43,637 nt of DNA, from positions 88,948-132,584 of the forward strand of contig CANRDY010000001.1 in assembly GCA_947629515.1 (NCBI GenBank), written 5' to 3'. The position numbers and the translations under genes were made by a program. This document shows, piece after piece, positions 1 to 7,169 of the stretch; position 1 is the first letter of the stretch; each line of letters starts with the position of its first letter. The notes beneath the pieces are model-generated. The model made no database searches and was not told the DNA's origin. It saw only the letters and a list, made by a program, of their open reading frames with translations. The DNA comes from an uncultured Clostridia bacterium. GTDB taxonomy: Bacteria; Bacillota; Clostridia; Christensenellales; Borkfalkiaceae.

Positions 1-118
1 CGCCCGTGATGAAAATTATTCTGTCCTCTAAAAGTCTGCTGTAAATGTCGAACGAACGCTCGCCGCGCGAGGTCTGCTCGATTATATAGGGTATAAGCGC
101 CCCTCTTTCTCCGTTCAT
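1..118 (-). CDS. clpP: ClpP protease subunit, N-terminus (partial)
   Basis: Start of the proteolytic subunit of the ATP-dependent Clp protease, running off the left edge of the window. Only 39 codons are visible: [20 protein letters not shown], then [19 protein letters not shown]. This is the conserved ClpP N-terminus, with the axial-loop region and the first helix. The catalytic Ser-His-Asp triad lies outside the window. An AAAGGAG ribosome site sits 5-6 bases before the ATG. It follows tig on the same strand, the usual tig-clpP(-clpX) order, so the two products probably act together in protein quality control. No promoter or terminator is obvious between them. Confidence 0.93.
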   Translation of the reverse strand, partial: MNGERGALIPYIIEQTSRGERSFDIYSRLLEDRIIFITG

Positions 119-254
119 ATATGCTCCTTTTTTTGAACCGTTTTTTGCGGTATCCTTAAATTTTGCTTTTTTGCCGACGGGCGATAACTTGTAACGTTAT
201 TATTTGCCGCCGTCTGCGCGCCGTTATTTATCAATCGTTATTTATCAACCGTTA

Positions 255-1718
255 TTATTTATCGTCGCCGCCGTCGGGCTTTTCCTCGTCCTTTTTGGCG
301 GTCGTCTTTTGGGTTGCCGTCTTTTTGGCGGCGGGTTTTTTGGCGGCGGTTTTTTTGGCGGTCGTCCCGACATTTGCGCCGTCGCCCTCTTTCGAAGCCG
401 CGGGGGCTTCTTCCTTAACGTCCTCCAACACCATTTCGTTGTTTGCCTGGAGGAAGTCGAAGAGCTTGGTAACTATTATGTCGTTCGAAATGTATTCGAG
501 CTGACGGGGGTCGATGGTCTTTTTGTACTCTTCCGCCGTCTTTTCGACCGACTTCGCCTGCTCGGCGACTTTCGCGTCGACCTCTTCGGGTTCGGCTTTG
601 AAGTTTTCGGTCTTTATTATCTTGTCGACGATGAGCTGGCAGAGCACTCTTCTGTTCGCCTCGGTTTTGAACTGCGCGCGGAATTCTTCGAGCTTCAAAT
701 TCATATAGCCGAGGTAGTCGTCGAGTTTAAGCCCCTGATACATGAGCCTGTACGAGAACTCCTGCACTATTCTGTCTATCTCGCTCTCGATCATCGCGTC
801 GGGGATCTCGACCGTGGTGTACTTGCTTATTTCCATTAAGATACTGCCCTCGGTCTCGTCTCTGCCGCGGCTCTCCGCCTGCCTTTCAAGGCGTTCGCGA
901 ACAGTCTTTTTATATTCCCCGACGGTAGCCGCGCCCGCATGCGCCTTTACGAATTCGTCAGTAAGTTCGGGAAGCACGCGCTCGGTTATCTTGTTGAGCT
1001 TAACGGTGAACACTGCGTCTTTGCCGCGGAGGTTGTCCGCCTGATAGTCGTCGGGGAACTTAACGCTTATGTCCCTCGCCTCGCCCGTGTTCATTCCCGC
1101 TACCGCCTCTTCGAACCCGGGAATAAAGCTCCCCGAGCCGAGTTCGAGGTCGTAGTCCTCGGCGGTGCCGCCCGCGAACTTTTCGCCGTTTACGCTGCCC
1201 GAAAAGTCGATGTTGACTATATCGCCCATCTTTGCGGCTCTGTCCCTGACCTCGTTGGTCGTTGCCTGCGACTGAAGAATTTTCTCTGCTTCGCGGTCTA
1301 CGTCGGCGTCGGTAACATTATACACAAACTTGCGGATTTTTAAACCCGTGTATTTTTCTATCGTAACTTCGGGCTTTACGGGCACGATAGCCGCAAGGGT
1401 AACGCCCTTGCCGTCTTCGAGGGATTCCACGGAGAGGTCGGGTTCGCCCACTGCGGTGAAGTTCTCTTTCTCCTTTTCGAGAACGGCGTAGTAGTGCTCG
1501 GAATAAAGGCTTTGCAGAGCTTCCTCGAAGAACACGCTCTTGCCGTAGTAATTTTCGATGACGGGTTTGGGGGCTTTGCCCTTTCTGAACCCCGGCACGG
1601 AATACTTGCCGCGCGTCTTAAAATACGCCTTGCCTATCGCCTGCTGCCATTCTTCCTCGGTGAAAGAGATAGAAAGTTTTACCGTGCTCTTTTCGCCTGC
1701 CGTCTTTGTGTATTGCAT
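255..1718 (-). CDS. tig: Trigger factor with Lys/Ala-rich C-terminal tail
   Basis: Ribosome-associated chaperone and peptidyl-prolyl isomerase, 487 residues against a usual 430-450. The N-terminal ribosome-binding domain has the signature GFRKGKAPKP near residues 44-53. The FKBP-type PPIase domain follows (about 150-245; GDIVNIDFSG, then LGSGSFIPGFE), and then the helical C-terminal chaperone domain to about 430. The last 52 residues (436-487) are an added low-complexity tail of AKK/PAAKK-type repeats ending in an acidic DEEKPDGGDDK. It resembles histone-H1-like basic tails and is not part of the standard fold. An AAGGAG site lies before the ATG. A tandem repeat of about 13 bp overlaps the stop codon. 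Confidence 0.95.
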   Translation of the reverse strand: MQYTKTAGEKSTVKLSISFTEEEWQQAIGKAYFKTRGKYSVPGFRKGKAPKPVIENYYGKSVFFEEALQSLYSEHYYAVLEKEKENFTAVGEPDLSVESLEDGKGVTLAAIVPVKPEVTIEKYTGLKIRKFVYNVTDADVDREAEKILQSQATTNEVRDRAAKMGDIVNIDFSGSVNGEKFAGGTAEDYDLELGSGSFIPGFEEAVAGMNTGEARDISVKFPDDYQADNLRGKDAVFTVKLNKITERVLPELTDEFVKAHAGAATVGEYKKTVRERLERQAESRGRDETEGSILMEISKYTTVEIPDAMIESEIDRIVQEFSYRLMYQGLKLDDYLGYMNLKLEEFRAQFKTEANRRVLCQLIVDKIIKTENFKAEPEEVDAKVAEQAKSVEKTAEEYKKTIDPRQLEYISNDIIVTKLFDFLQANNEMVLEDVKEEAPAASKEGDGANVGTTAKKTAAKKPAAKKTATQKTTAKKDEEKPDGGDDK

Positions 1719-1775
1719 AAAAAAATTTCTCCTTATAACGCCGTCTTTTCGCCGCGCTTTGTTTTATCCCGTAAT

Positions 1776-1781
1776 ATTATA
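1776..1781 (-). promoter_or_regulatory. Promoter -10 for tig (TATAAT)
   Basis: The minus strand reads TATAAT here, 57 bases before the tig ATG. A weak -35 lies upstream (AATTGA at 17 bp or TTGATT at 15 bp spacing). It is divergent from the rqcH promoter, so this AT-rich gap drives both directions. Confidence 0.55.
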
Positions 1782-1881
1782 CAAGCTCTTTTGCAGAATC
1801 AATTTATATAATATCGTCGTGCAGAGTACATTTTAACATATAACTTTTATTTTGAAAAGCGTTTTGACTTGCGGTAAACAA

Positions 1882-1910
1882 TTTACTTTTGATTTTTTTT
1901 GGGATATAAT
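1882..1910 (+). promoter_or_regulatory. Sigma-A-type promoter for rqcH
   Basis: TTTACT (1882-1887), a 17-base spacer, then TATAAT (1905-1910). The same TTTACT-17-TATAAT arrangement precedes the hisR-like gene and the Gx transporter. The predicted transcript start is near 1917, directly before an ATG at 1918 that opens a 14-codon ORF (1918-1962). The stretch from 1911 to 2055 holds that small ORF and a 21-bp direct repeat, and nothing else recognisable. Confidence 0.7.
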
Positions 1911-1917
1911 TAAAAAA

Positions 1918-1962
1918 ATGCCTGTTTACGCCGCAACGCGCGGGGGAAGTTACCCGCCTTAA
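1918..1962 (+). other. Possible leaderless 14-codon upstream ORF
   Basis: ATG at 1918 begins a short frame (MPVYAATRGGSYPP, stop at 1960-1962). It lies 8 bases after the TATAAT of the rqcH promoter, so its ATG would be at or next to the transcript 5' end. No ribosome site is possible. It could be a leader peptide for rqcH or chance. Confidence 0.25.
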
Positions 1963-2012
1963 ACCCGCAACCCGCGGTCGAGGTCATTTAACTTAAACCC
2001 GCAACCCGCGGT
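1958..2012 (+). repeat. 21-bp direct repeat in rqcH 5' UTR
   Basis: CTTAAACCCGCAACCCGCGG plus T occurs at 1958-1978 and again at 1992-2012, a 34-bp period, between the upstream ORF and the rqcH ribosome site. It may be a slippage duplication or a paired protein/RNA binding site. Confidence 0.7.
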
Positions 2013-2055
2013 AAAAATTCGAATGAAGCGCGGGTCTCAGCCGCAAAGGGGAAAT

Positions 2056-3720
2056 ATGCCGCAAGACGCTTTTACGTTGAAATACGTCGTCCGCGAGCTG
2101 GACGAAACTTTTAAGAATGGGAAAGTTTCGAAGATAGTTCAGCCCGAACGCGATACCCTTACTTTTTTTATATACACCAAAAAAGGCACTCTCAAACTCG
2201 ACGTGTGCCTTTCGGCGCGCGACTGCCGCATGAGCGTCACCCGAAACGACCGCCCCGTCCCGCAGACCGCGCCCGCCTTTTGCATGCTGCTTCGAAAGCA
2301 TTTGCAGAACGCCGAAGTACTCGAAATAGGTCAGATGCCCTTCGAACGGGTGGCGTTCATAAAATTTTTGTGCACTTCTGAGTTCGAGGAAGCCCGAATG
2401 ACCTTGTTCTGCGAGCTTATGGGCAAGTATTCCAACGCAACGCTCGTAAAGGACGGCGTAATTTTGGGGGCGTTAAAGACGACCGCCATAGGCGAAAACA
2501 CCCGCCGCGTGCTCTTTCCGGGGGCGAAGTACGTTCTGCCCGAGGCGCAGGACAAAATTTCCCCCGACGATATCGCGGGGCTCAAAGCCCTTTTCCCACG
2601 CGAGGAGAGCGACTCTGCCAGATTCATCTCCGAAAGGGTAAAGGGCGTGGCGTACTCCACCGCCGCCGAGATATGCGCGCTGTACGGGGGGAACGTTACG
2701 GCTGAAAATATCCGCGACTATCTTTCGGGCGATGACATTGCGCCCTGCGTAGTTTTCGAGGGGGGCGAACCGTTCGACTTTAAGGTGAAAAGCACATTGA
2801 AGGATCGAAAGAACTTTGACTGCCTTTTGGAAGCGCAGACCTTTTTTTACGACTACACGACGGCTAAGCGATCGCTCGAAGAGGGCAGACGCAGACTGCT
2901 TTCGGCTGTCGCCGCCGCAAAGAAAAAGGCCGAAAAGCGGCTTGCCGTCATCAATCAAAAACTCCTCGACTGCCGCGACGCCGAGAGCGTAAGGCTCAAA
3001 GGCGAGCTTATTACCGCCAACATATACGCCCTTTCGCGCGGGCAGGAGAGCTTCAAGGCGGTCAACTATTACGACGAGAACTGCGAGGAAATAGTTATTT
3101 CGCTCGACAGAAGCCTCACCCCCGCGCAGAACGCCCAAAAATATTACAAACGCTATGCAAAACTGCGGAGGACCGCCGAGGCGGCGGGCGTTCAAAAGGA
3201 ACAGACCGAGAGCGAGCTTGACTACCTTGCGAGCGCGGAGGCGCACGTGCGGGCGGCGGAAAACGCGGCGGATCTGGAGGACGTTGAAGAAGAACTGCTC
3301 GAAGAGGGGCTTATAAAGACCAACGCCCCCCGCAAAAAGAAAAAAGCCGAAACGCCGTTCAGAACCTTTTTAATAGACGGCTTCACCGTGCTTGCGGGCA
3401 GGAGCAACGTGCAGAACGACAGACTGCTGAAAAGGGCTTCGCCGCAGGATATGTGGCTGCATACGCAAAATTATCACTCCTCGCACGTCGTCATTTTAAG
3501 CGGCGGGCGGGAGATAAGCGAGGCAACCCTTTTGACCGCGGCGGAGATCTGCGCCTACTACTCCGACGGCAGAGGCGGAACAAAAATTCCCGTGGACTAC
3601 ACCCTGCGCAAATTCGTAAAAAAACCCCAAAAAGCGGCGGCGGGCTTTGTGACCTACACCGACTATAAGACCGTTCTCGTCACCCCCGCTCCGCACGCCG
3701 AATCAAAGGAGGGCGTATGA
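2056..3720 (+). CDS. rqcH: RqcH/Rqc2-type ribosome quality control factor (NFACT protein)
   Basis: Homologue of RqcH (formerly FbpA/YloA fibronectin-binding protein), which binds stalled 50S-peptidyl-tRNA complexes and recruits tRNA-Ala for C-terminal alanine tailing. The 554-residue protein has the usual layout: NFACT-N at the start (DAFTLKYVVREL, later MGKYSNATLV), a helix-hairpin-helix and long coiled coil in the middle (about 270-400), and the NFACT-R domain at the C-terminus (MWLHTQNYHSSHVVI, matching the family WLH..D.PGSHV motif). An ATG 33 bases upstream is in frame, but the one at 2056 has an AAAGGGG site and begins like the family. The stop overlaps the next ATG (ATGA), so they are translationally coupled. 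Confidence 0.92.
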   Translation: MPQDAFTLKYVVRELDETFKNGKVSKIVQPERDTLTFFIYTKKGTLKLDVCLSARDCRMSVTRNDRPVPQTAPAFCMLLRKHLQNAEVLEIGQMPFERVAFIKFLCTSEFEEARMTLFCELMGKYSNATLVKDGVILGALKTTAIGENTRRVLFPGAKYVLPEAQDKISPDDIAGLKALFPREESDSARFISERVKGVAYSTAAEICALYGGNVTAENIRDYLSGDDIAPCVVFEGGEPFDFKVKSTLKDRKNFDCLLEAQTFFYDYTTAKRSLEEGRRRLLSAVAAAKKKAEKRLAVINQKLLDCRDAESVRLKGELITANIYALSRGQESFKAVNYYDENCEEIVISLDRSLTPAQNAQKYYKRYAKLRRTAEAAGVQKEQTESELDYLASAEAHVRAAENAADLEDVEEELLEEGLIKTNAPRKKKKAETPFRTFLIDGFTVLAGRSNVQNDRLLKRASPQDMWLHTQNYHSSHVVILSGGREISEATLLTAAEICAYYSDGRGGTKIPVDYTLRKFVKKPQKAAAGFVTYTDYKTVLVTPAPHAESKEGV

Positions 3721-4274
3721 AAGACAAAAACTCCAAAAAAGATAAAAACAGAACCGATATTGACGGCGGAACCGATACGGACAACAGAGCCGACGCGGGC
3801 AACAGAGCCGACGCGGGCAACAGAGCCGACGCGGGCGAAAATTTGGGCGGAAATACGGGCGAATCCAACGGCGCGGTCGGCGGGGGCGAACCCAACGGCA
3901 ACAACGGCAAAAAGAGCGAAAGCGTCGGAAATTCGGGCGAACCCAACGGCGCGGTCGGCGGTCGTGAGGGCGGCGGAAATAACGGAGAAAGTAAGAACGG
4001 CGGGAGCAATGCGTCCCTGTATATGACCGCGGCGGCGGACGTGCTGGCGGCGGTGTTCTACGGGCTGGCTTTTTCGCCCATAAGAATCTACGGGCTGATA
4101 GCTTCGGTCTTGTTAGAGCTTGCCGCACTCGCCTTTGCGGGTTCTCAAAAAAAGGTCAAGCCCTCCCCCGCTCTTACGGCGGCTACGGTGATCGCCTACG
4201 CGCTGCTTGCCGCCTCCGCCGCCACCTTTATTGCGGGAATGGTCTTTTCGGCGACGGGCGCAAGCGGCGGCTGA
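3717..4274 (+). CDS. Hypothetical membrane protein with Asn/Gly-rich N-terminal half
   Basis: 185 residues, no recognised family. Residues 1-100 are hydrophilic low complexity. They include three tandem copies of RADAGN (an 18-bp DNA repeat at about 3785-3838) and then NGN/GEPNGAVGG-like runs. Residues 101-180 form about three hydrophobic segments (SLYMTAAADVLAAVFYGLAF; IYGLIASVLLELAALAFA; LTAATVIAYALLAASAATFI). It overlaps rqcH by 4 bp, so it is expressed with it. The membrane half looks like a small integral-membrane domain with an unstructured lead. Function is unknown. Confidence 0.7.
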   Translation: MKDKNSKKDKNRTDIDGGTDTDNRADAGNRADAGNRADAGENLGGNTGESNGAVGGGEPNGNNGKKSESVGNSGEPNGAVGGREGGGNNGESKNGGSNASLYMTAAADVLAAVFYGLAFSPIRIYGLIASVLLELAALAFAGSQKKVKPSPALTAATVIAYALLAASAATFIAGMVFSATGASGG

Positions 4275-4360
4275 AAAACGCGGAGACAAAACGCGGCGAG
4301 GGAAACGCGGCGGCTGAAAACGCGGCGGCGATTGAAAAGACAGGTATAAAAAGGGGCAAA

Positions 4361-4381
4361 ATGCGCCATTATTTATTTTAA
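4361..4381 (+). other. Possible six-codon mini-ORF coupled to the next gene
   Basis: AAGGGGCAAA precedes ATG at 4361, which encodes MRHYLF and stops with TAA whose last A is the first base of the ATG at 4381. The good ribosome site belongs to this mini-ORF. The 4381 start has no separate one, which suggests termination-reinitiation or a mis-assigned start. Confidence 0.3.
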
Positions 4382-4860
4382 TGGACGGTATTTGCAGAGC
4401 TGTTTTGGGAAGAATTTTCGCGCTGGGCGTTGCGGGGAGATACATCGTCGTTTCCGCCGACGAACTGTGCGAGGGGCTCGACTGCGAACTGCCCGACGAG
4501 GCGTCGCTGAAAAAAGCCCTTAAAAGTCTGAACGCCGAGGGATATATCGACTTGAAGTACACGGGCGGAAATATGTTCTGCCTTGCGCCGATAAAGCCCG
4601 CCCCCGAAGAAAAGCCCGCGCCCGAGGAAAAGCCGGATTTTTCGGAAGCCTTAAACACGGGCGAAAGGGACAAGTTGCGTTCGGGTGAGGCTCAAAATAC
4701 TCGGTCCGCCAATAAAACACAGGGCGAAAGCTCCGTGACGGAAGCCGGAAGTTCCCCCAAAAAATTCAATAAAATGCAATACGTGTTGAGTTTTGCGTGC
4801 GCTTTTTTGGGAGCGGCGACGGGAGCGGCGGCTGTGTGCTCGCTCTTTACGCTATTTTGA
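4381..4860 (+). CDS. Small winged-helix-like protein with C-terminal membrane anchor (copy 1)
   Basis: 159 residues, family not recognised. Residues 1-70 look like a compact winged-helix domain: helices through ADELCEGL and EASLKKALKSLNAEGYIDL, then a wing strand pair (KYTGGNMFCLAPI). A Pro/Glu linker follows (PAPEEKPAPEEKP), and one C-terminal membrane segment (VLSFACAFLGAATGAAAVCS). The next gene has the same architecture and similar helix-wing spacing, so the two are probably tandem paralogues. The combination suggests a membrane-tethered DNA- or protein-binding module, but the target is unknown. Confidence 0.65.
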   Translation: MDGICRAVLGRIFALGVAGRYIVVSADELCEGLDCELPDEASLKKALKSLNAEGYIDLKYTGGNMFCLAPIKPAPEEKPAPEEKPDFSEALNTGERDKLRSGEAQNTRSANKTQGESSVTEAGSSPKKFNKMQYVLSFACAFLGAATGAAAVCSLFTLF

Positions 4861-4861
4861 A

Positions 4862-5221
4862 ATGCTCAACAGATCCGAAAACGAAATTATGCAGGCGGTC
4901 TACAGCCTGTGCGACGGCACCGAGGGCTGCCTTGTTTCCCCCGCCGACATACTCGCCGTTCTGCCGCCAAAAAGATATTATAACACCGACGAGCTTGACG
5001 ACATTCTGAACGCCTTGCACTGCGACGGGTATTTCGACCTTATCTACTCCGAGAGAAAGGGCGAGAGAATGTACCTTATAAGCCTTAAAGAGAGCGGCTT
5101 TGCGTTCAGGCGCACGGCAAAGCAAAAACAGCGCGACATAACCTTCAAAATTTTTCTGGCGTTTTTGGGCGCGCTCGCCACCTTTGTGTTCGGTCTTGTG
5201 TTAAAGAGCCTGTTCGGGTGA
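4862..5221 (+). CDS. Small winged-helix-like protein with C-terminal membrane anchor (copy 2)
   Basis: 119 residues. The start at 4862 lies one base past the stop of copy 1. A longer in-frame extension overlaps copy 1 and is unlikely. It has an N-terminal helical/winged-helix part (NEIMQAVYSLC, then LDDILNALHCDGYFDLIYSE and wing strand GERMYLISL), a short basic link (FRRTAKQKQR) and one membrane helix (FLAFLGALATFVFGLVLKSL) at the very C-terminus. It shares the (L/N)-A-(E)-GY-DL-Y pattern with copy 1. Both are in the rqcH transcription unit, which ends at the hairpin just downstream. Confidence 0.65.
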   Translation: MLNRSENEIMQAVYSLCDGTEGCLVSPADILAVLPPKRYYNTDELDDILNALHCDGYFDLIYSERKGERMYLISLKESGFAFRRTAKQKQRDITFKIFLAFLGALATFVFGLVLKSLFG

Positions 5222-5222
5222 G

Positions 5223-5275
5223 AAGACCGCCCGCGGCGCGCAAACTTTTTGCGCGCCGCGGGCGGTCTTGTTTTT
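5223..5275 (+). terminator. 19-bp perfect hairpin terminator (repeat H, copy 1)
   Basis: Perfect 19-bp stem (5223-5241 with 5251-5269) and a 9-base loop AAACTTTTT, followed by GTTTTT. It terminates the rqcH-linked genes on the plus strand. A 43-bp core (5226-5268) is identical to the hairpin at 8143-8185. Confidence 0.85.
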
Positions 5276-5320
5276 ACAAATTTTTATAACGGCTTTTATA
5301 ACGACGTCGGCGTCGGCGGA

Positions 5321-5797
5321 TCAGACTTTATTCAAAATATCTATGGCGCGGGCGGCGTTTTCGCCCGTAAGACCTGCGGCGATATCGGTTTTTATCAGGT
5401 TATCGGTCAAATCGCAACCGTCGTAATCGAACTGAACGTCGTCCAGAATAACGTAGTTTGTAACTTTGTTGCGATATATAAAGTCCAAAATGCTTTCGCC
5501 GCGGCTGAAATACACCCCGTTATGACTATCCGAAGTTTTATCGTAAACTTCCAGCCCGTGGCTTTTGAACTTTTTGTCGAGATAGTTTGCAAGTGTGTCC
5601 TGCCTGAACTTGTCTTTTTGCAGTTTTTGCCAATGGCTTTTCCATGTGGAAACGAGGACGAACTTCGCGCCCGTCATATCCGCGATTTTTTTTAATATCG
5701 AAAGTTTATCGTCGTCAATGCCGACATACTTCCCGCAACGCGAGCGGGAAGTTTTGCAATTCAACACACCGTCGATATCGAGAAAAATCACCTTCAT
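5321..5797 (-). CDS. HAD-like protein of the RNA-repair (Swiss Army Knife) type
   Basis: 158-residue HAD-superfamily protein. Motif I is at the N-terminus (FLDIDGVLN, with the two catalytic Asp). Motif II Thr/Ser follows in FVLVSTWKSHWQ and the acidic motif in YVILDDVQFDY. The compact form, with an STWK-type motif and no large cap, matches the HAD domain described in Swiss Army Knife RNA-repair proteins. Those are inferred to act as phosphatases on RNA ends. It lies 8 bp after kptA and is last in a four-gene operon. An AAGGGAAAG site precedes the ATG. The substrate is inferred only from family and neighbour. Confidence 0.75.
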   Translation of the reverse strand: MKVIFLDIDGVLNCKTSRSRCGKYVGIDDDKLSILKKIADMTGAKFVLVSTWKSHWQKLQKDKFRQDTLANYLDKKFKSHGLEVYDKTSDSHNGVYFSRGESILDFIYRNKVTNYVILDDVQFDYDGCDLTDNLIKTDIAAGLTGENAARAIDILNKV

Positions 5798-5805
5798 CTT
5801 TCCCT

Positions 5806-6330
5806 TTACAACACCTCGATATATTTTGTCGGAACGCGCTCAGTAAGCCATACGCCGTTTGCGGTCTGATAAAATTTATAGCCGTCCTTTGCCATTTGCC
5901 CCGCATATATGCCCAAAACAACGGGCTTGCCGTGCCTTGCACCCGTATTTTCAGCCATAACTTTGTCCGTCGACAAATGGACGAAATTGCGGCTCTTTTT
6001 ATCCAGCCCGAATTGCAGTATGCTTTGTAAAAACTTTTCCGAAGTGCCGTGATATAATATCTTTGGCGGGGTCTGCGTTTGAAGCCCCAAATCAACGGGC
6101 AGGGAATGACCGTACCTTGCGCGTATTTTGCTCTTGTCGTCGTTAAACTCGAACCGACCCATGCAATCGTCGTTGACGAGCTTTATAAGGATAGCCCTAT
6201 TTATAACTTTACCCGACTTTTGCGCGCCCGCTATAAGCTCGTTGACGTTCGCCCAACCGTTTTTATCGAGTTCAATGCCGCAAGCCGCGGGATCGTGCCT
6301 CAAAATGTATGAAAGATATTTGCTTGTCAT
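5806..6330 (-). CDS. kptA: RNA 2'-phosphotransferase KptA/Tpt1
   Basis: Full-length (174 residues) Tpt1/KptA family enzyme. In the family it removes a 2'-phosphate from RNA by transfer to NAD+, giving ADP-ribose 1'',2''-cyclic phosphate and nicotinamide. Visible family features: the N-terminal winged-helix part with KYLSYILRHDP and the partner GWANVNELI, the R/H pair in RYGHSLPV, then the NAD-binding part with LYHGTSEKFLQSIL, FVHLSTDKVMAENTGARHGKPVVLGI and FYQTANGVWLTERVPTKYI. Bacterial KptA has no known splicing substrate. Here it sits in an operon with a HAD of RNA-repair type and two unknowns. The ribosome site is weak, suggesting coupling to the upstream gene 20 bp away. Confidence 0.92.
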   Translation of the reverse strand: MTSKYLSYILRHDPAACGIELDKNGWANVNELIAGAQKSGKVINRAILIKLVNDDCMGRFEFNDDKSKIRARYGHSLPVDLGLQTQTPPKILYHGTSEKFLQSILQFGLDKKSRNFVHLSTDKVMAENTGARHGKPVVLGIYAGQMAKDGYKFYQTANGVWLTERVPTKYIEVL

Positions 6331-6350
6331 AAACTTTTTACCGACTTAAA

Positions 6351-7169
6351 TTATTTATTTCTACCGAAAACGGTTGCGGCGACGTGCGCTTTCAATAACA
6401 GTTTTGCGTTGGAAAACGCTTTGAATATGTGATAAAAATATTCATCGGCGAAATTATAACCGTAACCGACCTGCAACGCATGATTCAAAAATTTTTTTCT
6501 GCGTTCGGAAAAGCGGACGTCATTTGCGGAAAAACTCCCGTCGCACTCCCTCCTCATCAGATCGGCTTCGGCATAGGTAAAACCGCCCATGCGCGATAAA
6601 AGCTCCGTCGCCTGTTCTATCCAGATCATTTTGCCCTTGGAATCGGCAAGGACTTCATTGACAAACTGATAATTGACGGCGGGTAAAAGTCCATTGCCGT
6701 AATTTTGCTGTTCTTTGCTCAATATTCCGTATTCCAAAGCCCGTTTTATAACTATCTCGTCAAAACGCAGTTCCTCTTCTTCGGGAGTGAACGCGGGCTT
6801 TTCGGCAAAGACTATTTTATATTCGGGCTTTACGTCAACCAATGGATTTATAAATATCTCGAACGGCGACCACTCCCACAGCCTGTCCATCGGCAAACCC
6901 GCCCATAGCGGTTTTAACGTCGTCGCGCCGACGGCATACAATAAAAAGCTGCAATTTGCCGCGCCTTCCACAAAAAAGTCGCCCTTTTTGCGCGCCTCGT
7001 CGGCTTGATTTACAAAGGACATGATAAGCCCGACCGCGTCGGTCTGTTCTATTATATCGAACTCCCTTTTAAGTCTTAACTTTTCAGCCTTTGAAAAGTA
7101 CGGATAAAATATATTTTTTGCCCGCCTTGCCGCCGCCCTTTGCCACAGTTCTTTTAATTGTTTTTGCAT
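6351..7169 (-). CDS. Orphan protein derived from DNA polymerase III alpha (DnaE palm/fingers), catalytic acids missing
   Basis: 272 residues. Two blocks read like bacterial DnaE. First, LIMSFVNQADEARKKG...FFVEGAANCSFLLYAVGATT (pieces) aligns with the DnaE pattern LIV.DFVN.AK..GI...GRGSAAGSLVAYALGIT. INPLVDV occupies the place of the catalytic PD.D.DF, and the paired Asp are not kept. Second, WIEQATELLSRMGGFTYAEA, DLMRRECDG, ERRKKFLNHAL and KAHVAATVF align with YQEQVM.IA..L.G.....AD.LRRAMGKK, the following helical segment, and NKSH..AYAL. The several hundred residues between these blocks in a real DnaE are gone. So it is a shrunken, probably inactive polymerase relative. ATG 7169 has GGAG 8 bases ahead; an upstream TTG is less likely. 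It overlaps the preceding gene by 16 bp. Similarity was judged by eye. Confidence 0.6.
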   Translation of the reverse strand: MQKQLKELWQRAAARRAKNIFYPYFSKAEKLRLKREFDIIEQTDAVGLIMSFVNQADEARKKGDFFVEGAANCSFLLYAVGATTLKPLWAGLPMDRLWEWSPFEIFINPLVDVKPEYKIVFAEKPAFTPEEEELRFDEIVIKRALEYGILSKEQQNYGNGLLPAVNYQFVNEVLADSKGKMIWIEQATELLSRMGGFTYAEADLMRRECDGSFSANDVRFSERRKKFLNHALQVGYGYNFADEYFYHIFKAFSNAKLLLKAHVAATVFGRNK

